From: Cuneatibacter caecimuris
GTDB taxonomy: Bacteria; Bacillota; Clostridia; Lachnospirales; Lachnospiraceae
Reading direction: 5' to 3'
Assembly: GCF_004216775.1 (NCBI RefSeq)
Contig: NZ_SGXF01000001.1
Span: 484,828 to 548,827 of the forward strand
DNA: 64,000 nucleotides
The position numbers were made by a program, and so were the translations under genes. This document shows positions 17,148-26,298 of the stretch, one piece after another. The notes below the pieces were generated by a model. The model made no database searches, was not told where the DNA came from, and worked only from the letters and a program-made list of their open reading frames with translations. The stretch's first letter is position 1. Each line of letters opens with the position of its first letter.

Positions 17148-18607
17148 GCAATATATGACAGAGGGATTCTCATCATAAAGGTGCTGCCCTCTCCCGCCCT
17201 GCTGTACATCTTAATGGCGCCATGGTGGAGGTTGATTACATTCTGTGTAATCGCCAGGCCAAGGCCTGTCCCTCCTGTTTCTCTGGACCGGGCCTTATCC
17301 ACCCGGTAAAAACGTTCGAAAATATGTTGTGCCGCATCCTCCGGGATTCCCACTCCTGAATCAGCCACCTTCACAAAGAAGTATTTATGATCCGCATTCA
17401 GGGAAACATGAACCCATCCGTCATCTTTGTTGTATTTAATCGCATTCTCCACCAGATTCGTAATGGCCAGCGACAGCTTCACTTCATCTACCTCGGCCGT
17501 GATGGGGCGGAAACTTTCAAGAACCAGTTCAATGTTCCGTTTCTCTGCAATGGGGCGGAGCCGCTTGAGGATCCCTTCCACCAGCTCATTGATATTCACC
17601 TGGTCCAGATTCATCTCCGTAGCCGCCTTGTCCAGCTTAACCAAAGCAAGAAGATCGCTGATGATCTTGCTCTCCCGGTCGATTTCCTCTGATATATCTG
17701 CCATAAACTCCCGGTAAATTTCTGCCGGGACATTTTCCTGGGTCAGCAGAGAATCCGCCAGCACCCGCATAGAGGTGATCGGGGTCTTCAGCTCATGGGA
17801 TACGTTGGAAACAAACTCCTGCCTGGAAGTATCCAGAGCTCTCAGCCGTCCGAGCACTGCCTGAAAACTGTCTGTAATCCCGCGGAGCTCCACATATCCG
17901 GCGTTTTCTATCACGATGTCGGATTCCCCTTCTCTGGCTTTTTCAACAGAAACCCGCACCCGTTTAAAAGGCCGCATCATCACCCAGGAAATCAGAAAGG
18001 CCACTGTCATCATCACCGCAGCGCAGAGCCACAGCAGAATATTGGCCTTGTGGCGCACAGAAAGCATCACTACTTCAATATTATTTACGGAAGCGCCTAC
18101 GATCATCACTCCAGCTACATGGCTGTTCTGAGATCCCGCCAGCGGCATAGTAAATTCTATGTATTTTTTCTCACTGTTATAAAAGCTGTAGCGCTGCCCC
18201 TTAAAAGACTTCATTACAGCTTCTGATATATTGTATTTTCCCTCGTCCACAGACCGGGTATCCAGAACCACCCTGTACTGTGCGTCTATCAATTGGATAC
18301 GCCCGTCGTACATCTCTGCGGCCTGTTCCAGCCTGCCGGCAATATCACTGTTTTTATCCGGCACATCCAGATAGCCGCTGGACAGGATCTGGTTCATATA
18401 GCCCAGGCTCAAACTCTGCATTTCGCTCATTCTCTGGCGGATCTGGGTGTCCTCATAGGAGGCCAGAAGAATTTCTTTGCAGATCACCAGCGGAAGCATG
18501 CCGAACACCATAATCAGAAAAATCAGGCTGAGGTGCAGGCTCTTATATTTTCTTAACTTTGTCCTAATTTTTAAAATAATAACCCACTCCCCACTTCGTA
18601 TGAACAT
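17144..18607 (-). CDS. WalK-like sensor histidine kinase
   Basis: The kinase has two membrane helices (about residues 20-45 and 175-195 from the chosen ATG) flanking an extracytoplasmic sensor, then HAMP, HisKA with SHELKTPITS (phospho-His) and HATPase motifs NAIKYN, DSGVGIP and GTGLGLAI. It is transcribed after the response regulator and overlaps it. The start is uncertain: ATG 18607 lacks a good ribosome site, a TTG at 18634 is possible, and GGGGAG (18592-18587) would favour an ATT at 18580 or 18577. No PAS domain is evident, unlike B. subtilis WalK. Confidence 0.88.
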   Translation of the reverse strand: MFIRSGEWVIILKIRTKLRKYKSLHLSLIFLIMVFGMLPLVICKEILLASYEDTQIRQRMSEMQSLSLGYMNQILSSGYLDVPDKNSDIAGRLEQAAEMYDGRIQLIDAQYRVVLDTRSVDEGKYNISEAVMKSFKGQRYSFYNSEKKYIEFTMPLAGSQNSHVAGVMIVGASVNNIEVVMLSVRHKANILLWLCAAVMMTVAFLISWVMMRPFKRVRVSVEKAREGESDIVIENAGYVELRGITDSFQAVLGRLRALDTSRQEFVSNVSHELKTPITSMRVLADSLLTQENVPAEIYREFMADISEEIDRESKIISDLLALVKLDKAATEMNLDQVNINELVEGILKRLRPIAEKRNIELVLESFRPITAEVDEVKLSLAITNLVENAIKYNKDDGWVHVSLNADHKYFFVKVADSGVGIPEDAAQHIFERFYRVDKARSRETGGTGLGLAITQNVINLHHGAIKMYSRAGEGSTFMMRIPLSYIA

Positions 18608-19250
18608 ATTTAGGCTCGCTGGGACTGCTCTCAATTTTTTCTCTCAGCCGCCGCACGTGGACGTCCACGGTCCTCACGTCTCCGGGATATTCATATCCCC
18701 AGACGATATTCAGCAGATTATCCCTGCTGTACACCTTGCCAGGATTGTTTACCAGCAGCTCCAGAAGGTCAAATTCCTTGGCCGTCAGATTGATCTCACG
18801 GCCTTCAATAAAGCAGCGCCTGCCTTCACAGTCCAGCATCAGGTCTCCTGACTCGATCACGGCGGACTTCTCTTCCTTGGCATGTCCTTTCTGGCTTCTG
18901 CGCATGATGGCTTTGATCCTGGCTTTTACCTCCAGGATATTGAAAGGTTTCGTGATATAGTCATCCGCCCCGTATTCCAGGCCCAGGATCTTATCCATAT
19001 CATCCCCGCGGGCTGTCAGCATAATGATGGGCATGTTGGAAAACTCCCTGATCTGCTGGCACACCTGAAATCCATCCATCTTGGGCAGCATAATATCCAG
19101 CAACACCACATCATATTCCGTTTTCCGGGCCAGCTCAAGGGCCTCTTCCCCGTCATACGCACAGTCCACCTGCATCTGGTCCTGCTCCAGACTGAAGCGG
19201 ATGCCTTTTACAATCATCTTTTCGTCATCTACCACTAAAACCCTAGCCAT
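18564..19250 (-). CDS. OmpR/PhoB-family response regulator, WalR-like
   Basis: The 228-residue regulator has a receiver with acidic D8/D9 and phospho-acceptor D52 (LLDIMLPKMDG), the conserved TAR and K (TKPF), and a C-terminal winged helix (YSRDNLLNIVWGYEYPGDVRTVDVHVRRLR). The start at MARVLVV has an AGGGGAA site; an upstream start at 19268 is less likely. It is encoded directly upstream of its kinase and is most similar to WalR/YycF-type regulators of cell-wall homeostasis. Confidence 0.9.
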   Translation of the reverse strand: MARVLVVDDEKMIVKGIRFSLEQDQMQVDCAYDGEEALELARKTEYDVVLLDIMLPKMDGFQVCQQIREFSNMPIIMLTARGDDMDKILGLEYGADDYITKPFNILEVKARIKAIMRRSQKGHAKEEKSAVIESGDLMLDCEGRRCFIEGREINLTAKEFDLLELLVNNPGKVYSRDNLLNIVWGYEYPGDVRTVDVHVRRLREKIESSPSEPKYVHTKWGVGYYFKN

Positions 19251-19264
19251 CTGTTTCCCCTCTG

Positions 19265-19924
19265 TCACACCTTGATCAGGTGTTTGATCTTTTCATAAGA
19301 TGCTTCCTTAATACCGGAAACATTCGTAATATCTTCAATTCGCTGAAAGGGACCATGGGTGGCGCGGTAATCCAGCACCGCCTGCGCCCTGGTCTCTCCG
19401 ATCCCCGGAAGCGTCATCAGCTCTGCCAGAGACGCCCGGTTTATATCCACCAGTCCGTCGGCTGCCGGACCTTCCGCAAGTTCCGTCATCACCGCATCCG
19501 TGATGCCCTGCGCAGCTTCCTCTTCTGTCGGAATCCTGATCCTCTGGCCATCTTCCAGCACCTGAGCCAGATTTACGGCATCAGCAGCGGCATCTTCACG
19601 CAGGCCGCCGGCCAGCTCCACGGCTTCATAGAGCCGGGAACCGGAAGCCATCCCGTATACGGCAGGATTTCTGACTGCGCCGCACAGATAGATAAAGATC
19701 TGCGCGTCTGAAACGCCTGAGAAAGTATCCTCCGGTTCACTGCCCGCAGCAGAACTGACATTATTCTGTTCGGAACTCTCCCGCTGCGCAAAGCCGCCTG
19801 TTTCCCAATCCGGCGCGTTGTCCTCTGTTTCTCCGGAACCCAGAAGAGTGCCCAGGCTATACAAAATTGCCAGCAGAATCAGAGATCCTCCCAGAATCAA
19901 CGGTTTTCCATATTTTTTCCACAT
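19265..19924 (-). CDS. comEA: Competence DNA receptor ComEA
   Basis: Started at MWKKYGK behind AGGTG, the 219-residue protein has one membrane helix, a variable E/S/N linker, an SLBB domain (IYLCGAVRNPAVYGM ... EAVELAGGL) and a C-terminal double helix-hairpin-helix (VDINRASLAELMTLPGIGETRAQAVLDYR). ComEA binds incoming double-stranded DNA outside the membrane and hands it to ComEC. It is separated from comEC by the two-component genes and the GerMN gene. Confidence 0.93.
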   Translation of the reverse strand: MWKKYGKPLILGGSLILLAILYSLGTLLGSGETEDNAPDWETGGFAQRESSEQNNVSSAAGSEPEDTFSGVSDAQIFIYLCGAVRNPAVYGMASGSRLYEAVELAGGLREDAAADAVNLAQVLEDGQRIRIPTEEEAAQGITDAVMTELAEGPAADGLVDINRASLAELMTLPGIGETRAQAVLDYRATHGPFQRIEDITNVSGIKEASYEKIKHLIKV

Positions 19925-20011
19925 ATGCACCTGCACTTTCTGCCGGCACAATGCCCTTTCAGCCCGATACTACTATTCTACATGAACCTGACCGGGCTTG
20001 CAAGCTCTTTT

Positions 20012-20443
20012 TCAATCCCATTTAAACAGTGCGATTCCGCCCACAGCCAGCAGCATTCCGAACAGCTTGCGCCATTCGAATCCGGCTTTCTCCACGCCAA
20101 AGAGACCGAACAATTCTATCAGATATGCCACCAGTACCTGAGCTGTGACGATCAGCAGCGCCGCTTTTGCAGGGCCCAGGCTGTTCATGCTCATAATCAC
20201 TGTAATTGTGATAAAGGCTCCGATCACACCGCCCAGCAGCATGTACCATGGATGCACAGAAAACAGAGACGACACGCTCTCCCTGCCGGTAATCAGCCAC
20301 GCCGCCAGGCAGACGACAAAAGCCGTGATCTGTACAAACCCGGCCGCAACCCAGATACTGCTCTGCTTTGTCACCTCCGTATTGAACACACCCTGTACGC
20401 TCATCAAAGCCCCGGACAACAGTGCCAGCAATAATCCCACCAT
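20012..20443 (-). CDS. DMT-superfamily transporter, YdcZ/DUF606 type
   Basis: The 143-residue protein has about five hydrophobic helices covering its whole length, with GALMSVQGVFNTEV at the N-terminus and SMNSLGPAKAALLIVTAQV in the fourth helix, as in the small DUF606 (YdcZ) half-size DMT proteins, which act as dimers or pairs. No second copy is adjacent. Substrate unknown. Confidence 0.82.
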   Translation of the reverse strand: MVGLLLALLSGALMSVQGVFNTEVTKQSSIWVAAGFVQITAFVVCLAAWLITGRESVSSLFSVHPWYMLLGGVIGAFITITVIMSMNSLGPAKAALLIVTAQVLVAYLIELFGLFGVEKAGFEWRKLFGMLLAVGGIALFKWD

Positions 20444-20610
20444 AAAAATTTCCTCCTGTTATTTGGTTTGATAATATTAATTATTATCCTGCCACAATCC
20501 GGGTTATTTATACATTTTTGTACTTTCCTCCCTTGACCGGAAATCCTTTATCGTGATACCATATTTTTATATCATGCGGCACAATTGCTTTTTAGATAAG
20601 GAGGTTTTCG

Positions 20611-21462
20611 ATGAAATCACTGACAGATTGTTACGAATTAAACAATGGGGTGAAGATCCCCTGTATCGGTTTTGGCACTTGGCAGGCTCCTGACGGCCAG
20701 ACTGCATATGAGGCTGTAAAGGCTGCTCTGGGCGCAGGCTACCGCCATATTGATACTGCTGCCGCCTATGGAAATGAAGAAAGCGTGGGAAAGGCGATTG
20801 CAGGCAGCGGCATAGACCGGAAAGAGCTCTTTGTCACCAGTAAGCTCTGGAATGAAATGCACGGATATGAGAATACGCTGAAAGGGTTTGACAAGACGCT
20901 GAAGGATCTGGGCCTGGATTATCTGGACCTTTATCTCATCCACTGGCCAAATCCCATAAAATACCGGGAACATTGGCAGGAAACGAACGCAGGCACCTGG
21001 AAAGCATTTGAAGAGCTGTACCGGGCCGGGCTCATCCGTGCCATTGGAGTAAGTAACTTCCTTCCTCACCACCTGGAAGAAATCTCTAAAACTGCTGAAG
21101 TGGCGCCCATGGTCAACCAGATCCGTCTGTGTCCCGGAGAAACCCAGCCCGAAGTTGTGAAATACTGCCGCAGCCACAATATGCTGCTGGAAGCATACAG
21201 TCCAATGGGTACCGGCCGTATCTTTGAAGTCCCCGAAATGAAAACTCTTGCAGAGAAATACGGCAGATCCATCGCTCAGATCTGTATCCGCTGGTCCCTG
21301 CAGATGGGATATCTCCCTCTTCCCAAGTCCGTCACTCCAGCCAGAATTCAGGAAAACACACAGGTCTTTGATTTTGAACTTTCTCCTGAAGATGTGTCTT
21401 TGATCGCAGGCCTCACCGAATGCTGCGGCCCCACAAGAGACCCGGACACCGCGCCCTTTTAA
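20611..21462 (+). CDS. Aldo/keto reductase
   Basis: The 283-residue TIM-barrel enzyme has the AKR signatures: DTAAAYGNEESVG (catalytic Asp and Tyr), TSKLWN (catalytic Lys), LYLIHWPNP (catalytic His), GVSNF and the NADPH-binding LPKSVTPARIQEN. The family reduces aldehydes and ketones with NADPH; the substrate is not evident. TAAGGAGG precedes the ATG. It is monocistronic and followed by two repeat elements. Confidence 0.9.
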   Translation: MKSLTDCYELNNGVKIPCIGFGTWQAPDGQTAYEAVKAALGAGYRHIDTAAAYGNEESVGKAIAGSGIDRKELFVTSKLWNEMHGYENTLKGFDKTLKDLGLDYLDLYLIHWPNPIKYREHWQETNAGTWKAFEELYRAGLIRAIGVSNFLPHHLEEISKTAEVAPMVNQIRLCPGETQPEVVKYCRSHNMLLEAYSPMGTGRIFEVPEMKTLAEKYGRSIAQICIRWSLQMGYLPLPKSVTPARIQENTQVFDFELSPEDVSLIAGLTECCGPTRDPDTAPF

Positions 21463-21469
21463 GTTGACA

Positions 21470-21557
21470 GCAACAAACCCTCCGGAGGATCGCACTGCTG
21501 CGTAAGGAATTGCGCCGCACCTGCGATACACCGCAGACAGGCAACTTTTCTCCAGGC
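21470..21557. repeat. Dispersed intergenic repeat, copy 2
   Basis: CAACAAACCCTCCGG, then ACTGCTGCGTAAGGAAT, matches the repeat at 10614-10708 over about 50 bases before diverging. Here it abuts the large hairpin repeat at 21558. It lies between the convergent aldo/keto reductase and argD genes. Confidence 0.6.
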
Positions 21558-21663
21558 TGGGGAATCCCCCCGGCAAAGAGGCGGCAGATAAAACGGAGGT
21601 GGCTATAGCCGTAAGGCATGGAGCCACCGGAGTTTTATCTGCCGCCTCTTCGCGATTCCCCCA
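21558..21663. repeat. Large hairpin repeat A, probable bidirectional terminator
   Basis: The arms at 21576-21594 and 21632-21650 are complementary over 19 bp. An inner GGTGGCT/AGCCACC stem and an outer GGGGAATC/GATTCCCC stem extend the structure. The tip at 21605-21621 reads ATAGCCGTAAGGCATGG and can fold as GCC-GTAA-GGC, a GNRA-type tetraloop. It is nearly identical in arms and tip to 27630-27704 and related, in inverted orientation, to 44094-44171. It lies at the convergent junction of the reductase and argD. Confidence 0.8.
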
Positions 21664-21685
21664 TTTTAATTTCTCTGAAAACGCC

Positions 21686-22873
21686 TCAATCCAGACAATT
21701 TTCCAGCTTCCGGATCATCTCATCCACATGCTCTTTTTCAACAATCAGCGGAGGAACAAACCGCAGAACATTTCCGGAAGCGCTGATCACAATCAGGCCC
21801 TGGTCCTGCGCCTTGCTGCAAACCTCTCCCACAGGCGTGCTTTCCACAAATTCCAGGCCCTGCAGCAGGCCCATCCCCCTGTGATCTTTAATACAGCTGT
21901 GCCGCTCTTTCAGTCCCTCTAACTGCTGGTACAGGTATTCTCCCACCTCTTTTGCGTGTTCCGGCAGCTTCCGTTCTTCAAACAAGTCCAGCACCTTTCC
22001 GGCAGCGGCGCACACCAGAGGGTTTCCCCCATAAGTGGTGCCGTGGTCTCCCGGAACCAGGGCGGCCGCAAACTCCTTACACAGGAAAGCCCCCACAGGC
22101 AGGCCGTTGCCCAGGGCTTTCGCCACCGTCAGCACATCCGGCTCCACGCCATAGTGCTGATAGCAGAACATCTTCCCCGTCCGCCCCATGCCGCACTGGA
22201 TCTCATCAAATATCAGGAGAATATCCTTTTCATCACAGATCCTGCGCAAACCTTTTAAAAAGCCCTCTTCCGCCGGATAAATCCCGCCTTCTCCCTGGAA
22301 CGTCTCCAGGATGACGGCGCAGGTCTTGTCTGTCACCAGATCTTTCACACTGTCCAGGTCATTGTATTCCGCAAATTTCACCCCGCCGATCAAAGGCTTG
22401 AACGGATCCTGATAAGCGGCTTTTCCGGTTACAGACAGCGCCCCCATGCTTCGGCCGTGAAAAGAATGGTTCATGGCTATGATCTCATGGTCCGTGCAGC
22501 CGTCTTTATTGTAGGCATATTTCCTGGCCAGCTTAATCGCGCCTTCAATGGCTTCCGTCCCGCTGTTGGTGAAAAATACCCGGTCCATGCCGGTCAGCCT
22601 GTTCAATTTCTCCGCCGTCTCAGCGGCAGGTTCATTATAGAACAAGTTGGAAGTGTGCACCAGTTTATCCGCCTGGGCTTTGACCGCATTGTCAAAGTCA
22701 GGATTGTGATACCCCAAAGCAAACACCGCAATTCCGGCCGCAAAATCCAGATACTGCTTGCCGTCGCAGTCATACAGATAAACGCCCTCCCCCCGGTCCA
22801 GCACCACAGGAAAACGGTTATAGGTATGCAGCAGGTTCGCCTCTGCTTTCTCTATGATTTCAGTTTTCTTCAT
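21686..22873 (-). CDS. argD: Acetylornithine aminotransferase
   Basis: The 395-residue PLP enzyme (start [11 protein letters not shown] behind GGAGAGAGG) has [16 protein letters not shown], the substrate-binding [12 protein letters not shown], the DEIQCG Asp that contacts PLP, and [10 protein letters not shown] with the Schiff-base Lys in VAKALGNG. It converts N-acetylglutamate semialdehyde to N-acetylornithine in arginine synthesis. It is the last gene of the argCJBD operon and overlaps argB by 14 bp. Confidence 0.93.
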   Translation of the reverse strand: MKKTEIIEKAEANLLHTYNRFPVVLDRGEGVYLYDCDGKQYLDFAAGIAVFALGYHNPDFDNAVKAQADKLVHTSNLFYNEPAAETAEKLNRLTGMDRVFFTNSGTEAIEGAIKLARKYAYNKDGCTDHEIIAMNHSFHGRSMGALSVTGKAAYQDPFKPLIGGVKFAEYNDLDSVKDLVTDKTCAVILETFQGEGGIYPAEEGFLKGLRRICDEKDILLIFDEIQCGMGRTGKMFCYQHYGVEPDVLTVAKALGNGLPVGAFLCKEFAAALVPGDHGTTYGGNPLVCAAAGKVLDLFEERKLPEHAKEVGEYLYQQLEGLKERHSCIKDHRGMGLLQGLEFVESTPVGEVCSKAQDQGLIVISASGNVLRFVPPLIVEKEHVDEMIRKLENCLD

Positions 22874-23753
22874 GGAAATACCTCTCTCCTTCATCATGCA
22901 GAATCGCGGTCCCGATTCCTTTATCTGTAAAGATCTCCAACAGCAGGCAGTGTGCGATCCGTCCGTCCATGATATGTACTCTGGACACTCCGTGGAGGAT
23001 GGCGTCCAGGCAGTTCTGCAGCTTTGGCAGCATCCCTCCGCCTACCTGGCCGCTGGCCAGAAGTTCTTTCATCTGTTCCACCGTCAGTTCTGAAATCAGG
23101 GAACTCTTATCCGCAGGGTCCCGGTATACCCCTTCCACATCAGTCAGAAACGCCAGCTTCTCCGCTTTCACCGCTCTGGCGATCGCGCAGGCCGCATCGT
23201 CCGCATTGATGTTATAGCTGTGGTATGTGCTGTCAAACCCAACCGGGCATATAATAGGAAGAAAGTCTTTCTCCAGAAGGTCATAAAGAATCTTGGGGTC
23301 CACTGTCTGGATTTCTCCCACATAACCGATATCTTCACCGCCGGACAGCTTTTTTCCCACTCGCAGCAGCATGCCGTCCTTGCCGGAAATCCCAACCGCC
23401 TTCACGCCCAGCTCCTGGGCCATGGCAACCAGGGACTTGTTCACCCGGTTCAGCACCATTTCTGCGATTTCCATGGTTTCTTCATCCGTAACCCGCAGAC
23501 CGTTCACAAATTTGGGCTCCTTGCCCACTTTTCCAACCCAACGGCTGATGGCTTTTCCGCCGCCGTGGACAATAATGGGTTTGAATCCCACCAGCTTCAG
23601 CAGCACCACGTCCTGAATTACATGGCGCTGCAGCTCCTCGTCCGCCATGGCGCTTCCGCCGTATTTTACCACCACGATTTTGCGGTTAAACCGCTGTATA
23701 TAAGGCAGGGCCTCTATGAGGGTCGCCGCCTTTTCCATGATTTTCTGATCCAT
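22860..23753 (-). CDS. argB: Acetylglutamate kinase
   Basis: The 297-residue amino-acid kinase has [10 protein letters not shown] (ATP-binding Lys), [10 protein letters not shown] and the C-terminal [14 protein letters not shown]. It phosphorylates N-acetylglutamate, the second step of arginine synthesis and usual site of arginine feedback. The N-terminal extension before VVVKYGG (about 27 residues, [10 protein letters not shown]) is the hexamer-forming helix typical of arginine-inhibited NAGKs (family knowledge). Confidence 0.95.
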   Translation of the reverse strand: MDQKIMEKAATLIEALPYIQRFNRKIVVVKYGGSAMADEELQRHVIQDVVLLKLVGFKPIIVHGGGKAISRWVGKVGKEPKFVNGLRVTDEETMEIAEMVLNRVNKSLVAMAQELGVKAVGISGKDGMLLRVGKKLSGGEDIGYVGEIQTVDPKILYDLLEKDFLPIICPVGFDSTYHSYNINADDAACAIARAVKAEKLAFLTDVEGVYRDPADKSSLISELTVEQMKELLASGQVGGGMLPKLQNCLDAILHGVSRVHIMDGRIAHCLLLEIFTDKGIGTAILHDEGERYFHEEN

Positions 23754-23766
23754 TTTCCCTCTCCCG

Positions 23767-24990
23767 TCAGCTTCTGTAGTCTCCGTTAATTCTCACATAG
23801 TCATAGGTCAAATCACATCCCCAGGCCGTGGCGCTTTCTTCTCCCTGTTTCATGTCGCAGACCGCCCGGACTTCTTCCTGTGAAAGGATCTCCGTAGCCT
23901 TTTCCTCACTGTAGCCTGTATCCACGCCGTTTTCCACAATCTTCAGCCTCCCGGCGCTGCTCTCAAACCAGATATCCACCTGGCCGGGATCAAAATCCAC
24001 GCCGGAATATCCCAGCGCGCACAGGATTCTTCCCCAGTTGGCGTCATGACCGAAAACAGCAGCCTTCGTCAGGCTGGAGCAGATCACCGACTTGGACAGA
24101 ATTCTGGCGTCGGATTTCGTCCTGGCCCCAGTCACTGTCACTTCAAACAGGCAGGTGCATCCTTCCCCGTCTCCGGCAATTTTTTTGGAAAGCTCCACCA
24201 TCACCTCATGAAGGGCTGCGCAAAAGTTTTCATAGCCCGGTCCGGGAGCCGTAATCTCCGGATTTTCCGCCATCCCGTTGGCCATCAGCAGCACGCTGTC
24301 ATTGGTAGAAGTGTCTCCATCCACAGAAATCATATTGAATGTATCTTCCACATCGCCGCTCAGCGCCTTCTGCAGCATTTCATGGGAAATTGCCGCGTCC
24401 GTGGTCACAAAGCAGAGCATGGTTGCCATATTGGGATGGATCATCCCGGAACCCTTGCACATGCCGCCCACAGTCACTGTTCTGCCGCCGATTTCCGTTT
24501 CCACGGCCACTTCCTTAGACCGCGTATCCGTGGTCATAATTGCCTCCGCGGCCAGTCTGGAATGCTCCCGGTCTTCCCCCAGAGCCTGCGCCAGAAGTCC
24601 GATCCCGGCTGTAATTTTATCCATGGGAAGCTGCTTCCCGATCACACCGGTGGATGCCACCAGCACCGCCTGTGTGGGCAGATCCAGCTGTCTGCCTGCT
24701 TCGGATGCCATGGCCACACAGCAGCCATACCCTTCCTCCCCGGTACAGGCATTGGCTATTCCGCTGTTCACCACCACTGCCTGCACATAATCCGAAGTAT
24801 CCACTGCCAGTTTATCCCACTTGACAGGCGCAGCCTTCACCACATTGGTGGTAAATACGCCGGCCCCCCGGCAGGGAACCTGGCTGTAAATCATCGCCAT
24901 GTCCTTTTTATCTGAATTTTTAATTCCGGCGTTCAATCCTGCCGCCAGAAACCCTTTCGGCGCAGTCACGCCTCCTTCAATACGCTTCAT
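23767..24990 (-). CDS. argJ: Ornithine acetyltransferase ArgJ
   Basis: The 407-residue protein starts with [13 protein letters not shown] and has the self-cleavage site [10 protein letters not shown], where the Thr of ATML becomes the nucleophile of the beta chain, plus the VASTGVIGK oxyanion-hole segment. ArgJ recycles the acetyl group from acetylornithine to glutamate and in some species also uses acetyl-CoA. There is no argA in the window, so the enzyme may be bifunctional (inference). Confidence 0.95.
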   Translation of the reverse strand: MKRIEGGVTAPKGFLAAGLNAGIKNSDKKDMAMIYSQVPCRGAGVFTTNVVKAAPVKWDKLAVDTSDYVQAVVVNSGIANACTGEEGYGCCVAMASEAGRQLDLPTQAVLVASTGVIGKQLPMDKITAGIGLLAQALGEDREHSRLAAEAIMTTDTRSKEVAVETEIGGRTVTVGGMCKGSGMIHPNMATMLCFVTTDAAISHEMLQKALSGDVEDTFNMISVDGDTSTNDSVLLMANGMAENPEITAPGPGYENFCAALHEVMVELSKKIAGDGEGCTCLFEVTVTGARTKSDARILSKSVICSSLTKAAVFGHDANWGRILCALGYSGVDFDPGQVDIWFESSAGRLKIVENGVDTGYSEEKATEILSQEEVRAVCDMKQGEESATAWGCDLTYDYVRINGDYRS

Positions 24991-25003
24991 CTTTTCCGCC
25001 TCC

Positions 25004-26044
25004 TTACGGGAACATTGGCACCTGGTTCAGGCCGGTTTCCTCCGGCAGCCCAAACATCAGGTTCATATTCTGCACTGCCTGCCCTGCGGCTCCTTTTACC
25101 AGATTATCAATCGCTCCCATCATAATAATCCGCCCGGTCCGGGAATCAATTTTAAAATTGATATCCACATAGTTGCTTCCTTCCACCCATCTGGTTTCCG
25201 GAGGGACATCCTTTTCCAGCAGCCGGATAAAGGTCTCATTCTTATAATATTTCTCATAAGCTCCGCGCACCTCTTGTTCAGAAACGCTTTTCCTTAAGGC
25301 CGCGTACGCCGTCACCAGGATTCCCCTGTTCATGGGAACCAGATGAGGCGTAAAATTCAGCTTCACCTCACATCCGCCGGCATACCCCAGCTGCTCCTCG
25401 ATCTCCGGCGTGTGCCGGTGGGTCGCCACCCCATACGCTTTTATGTTCTCATTCACTTCACAATACAGGTTTGCCACCTTGGCTCCGCGTCCGGCTCCGG
25501 AAGTCCCGGATTTCGCATCAATAATGATGCTGTCCGGGTCGATCAGCCCCTCTTTCACCAGAGGATAGATGGTCAGTATCGAACAGGTGGTATAGCATCC
25601 CGGGTTCGCCACAAGACGGGCTTTCTTCACATCTTCCCGGTTGATTTCACAGAGGCCGTAGACTGCCTCAGAAATAAATCCAGGGCTTTTGTGGGAAATC
25701 TTATACCATTCCTCATAAACCTTTACATCTTTGATCCGGAAATCCGCGCTCAGATCAATGATCTTTGCCTGTTCCAGCAGTTTCTCCGACATCATGGAAG
25801 CACAGAAACCCTGCGGCGTAGCAGTAAAGATCACATCAGCCTGCTTTGCAAGTTCTTCCATATTATCATCCAAACAAACCGCATCCACCAAACGGAACAT
25901 GTTCCGGTACACAGAAGCGTACCTCTCATCTATATAGCTCCTGGAGCCGTACCACACAATTTCCGTTTCCGGATGCTGAAGCAGCAGCCGGACCAGTTCA
26001 TTGCCGGCATATCCGGTGGAACCAATAATTCCTGCTTTTATCAT
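25004..26044 (-). CDS. argC: N-acetyl-gamma-glutamyl-phosphate reductase
   Basis: The 346-residue protein starts MIKAGIIGSTGYAGNEL, with GGGAGA upstream. It has the NPGCYTT catalytic cysteine and the SGTSGAGRGA and THRHTPEIEEQ segments. It reduces acetylglutamyl phosphate to the semialdehyde. It is first in argCJBD, 13 bp ahead of argJ, and divergent from argG. Confidence 0.95.
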   Translation of the reverse strand: MIKAGIIGSTGYAGNELVRLLLQHPETEIVWYGSRSYIDERYASVYRNMFRLVDAVCLDDNMEELAKQADVIFTATPQGFCASMMSEKLLEQAKIIDLSADFRIKDVKVYEEWYKISHKSPGFISEAVYGLCEINREDVKKARLVANPGCYTTCSILTIYPLVKEGLIDPDSIIIDAKSGTSGAGRGAKVANLYCEVNENIKAYGVATHRHTPEIEEQLGYAGGCEVKLNFTPHLVPMNRGILVTAYAALRKSVSEQEVRGAYEKYYKNETFIRLLEKDVPPETRWVEGSNYVDINFKIDSRTGRIIMMGAIDNLVKGAAGQAVQNMNLMFGLPEETGLNQVPMFP

Positions 26045-26152
26045 TCTTTCTCTCCCTTTCACCGCCCTGTCAGGCTGCTTTTGTACTTCTTACAATATAC
26101 TCCTGAGATTCCGGAATGTAAAGTGGTTTTACTCCTCCTTCAGGATTTCATA

Positions 26153-26181
26153 ATTATACATTATTATTGTATATTATGCAA
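26153..26181 (-). promoter_or_regulatory. argCJBD promoter overlapped by an ArgR-like box
   Basis: On the minus strand there is TTGCAT (26181-26176), a 17-nt spacer and TATAAT (26158-26153). The plus-strand sequence TGTATATTATGCA (26168-26180), similar to an ArgR/AhrC half-box pair, covers the -35 and spacer, as a repressor site would. The transcript leader to argC is about 100 nt. Confidence 0.65.
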
Positions 26182-26210
26182 TACATTTTTAATTTTTTCC
26201 TGAAAAACTA

Positions 26211-26245
26211 TTGCATTTCCTTTTTTGATGTTGTATAGTAATGCA
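26211..26245 (+). promoter_or_regulatory. argG promoter overlapped by an ArgR-like box
   Basis: TTGCAT (26211-26216), a 17-nt spacer and TATAGT (26234-26239) form a sigma-A promoter. TGTATAGTAATGCA (26232-26245) fits the TGNATNNNNATNCA pattern of arginine-repressor boxes and sits on the -10. Another TATAAT at 26258-26263 lacks a spaced -35. The two boxes, about 64 bp apart, would allow one ArgR hexamer to control both divergent units (inference). Confidence 0.6.
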
Positions 26246-26298
26246 AGAACATACAGGTATAATTTGAATTCATAGGAAAGAATAGAAGGAGAAAAAAC

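Noticed and set aside
26045-26146. Leader peptide in the argC transcript, suggested by AAGGAGGAG about 95 nt upstream of argC
   Set aside because: No ATG, GTG or TTG follows at suitable spacing and no arginine-rich reading frame is present.
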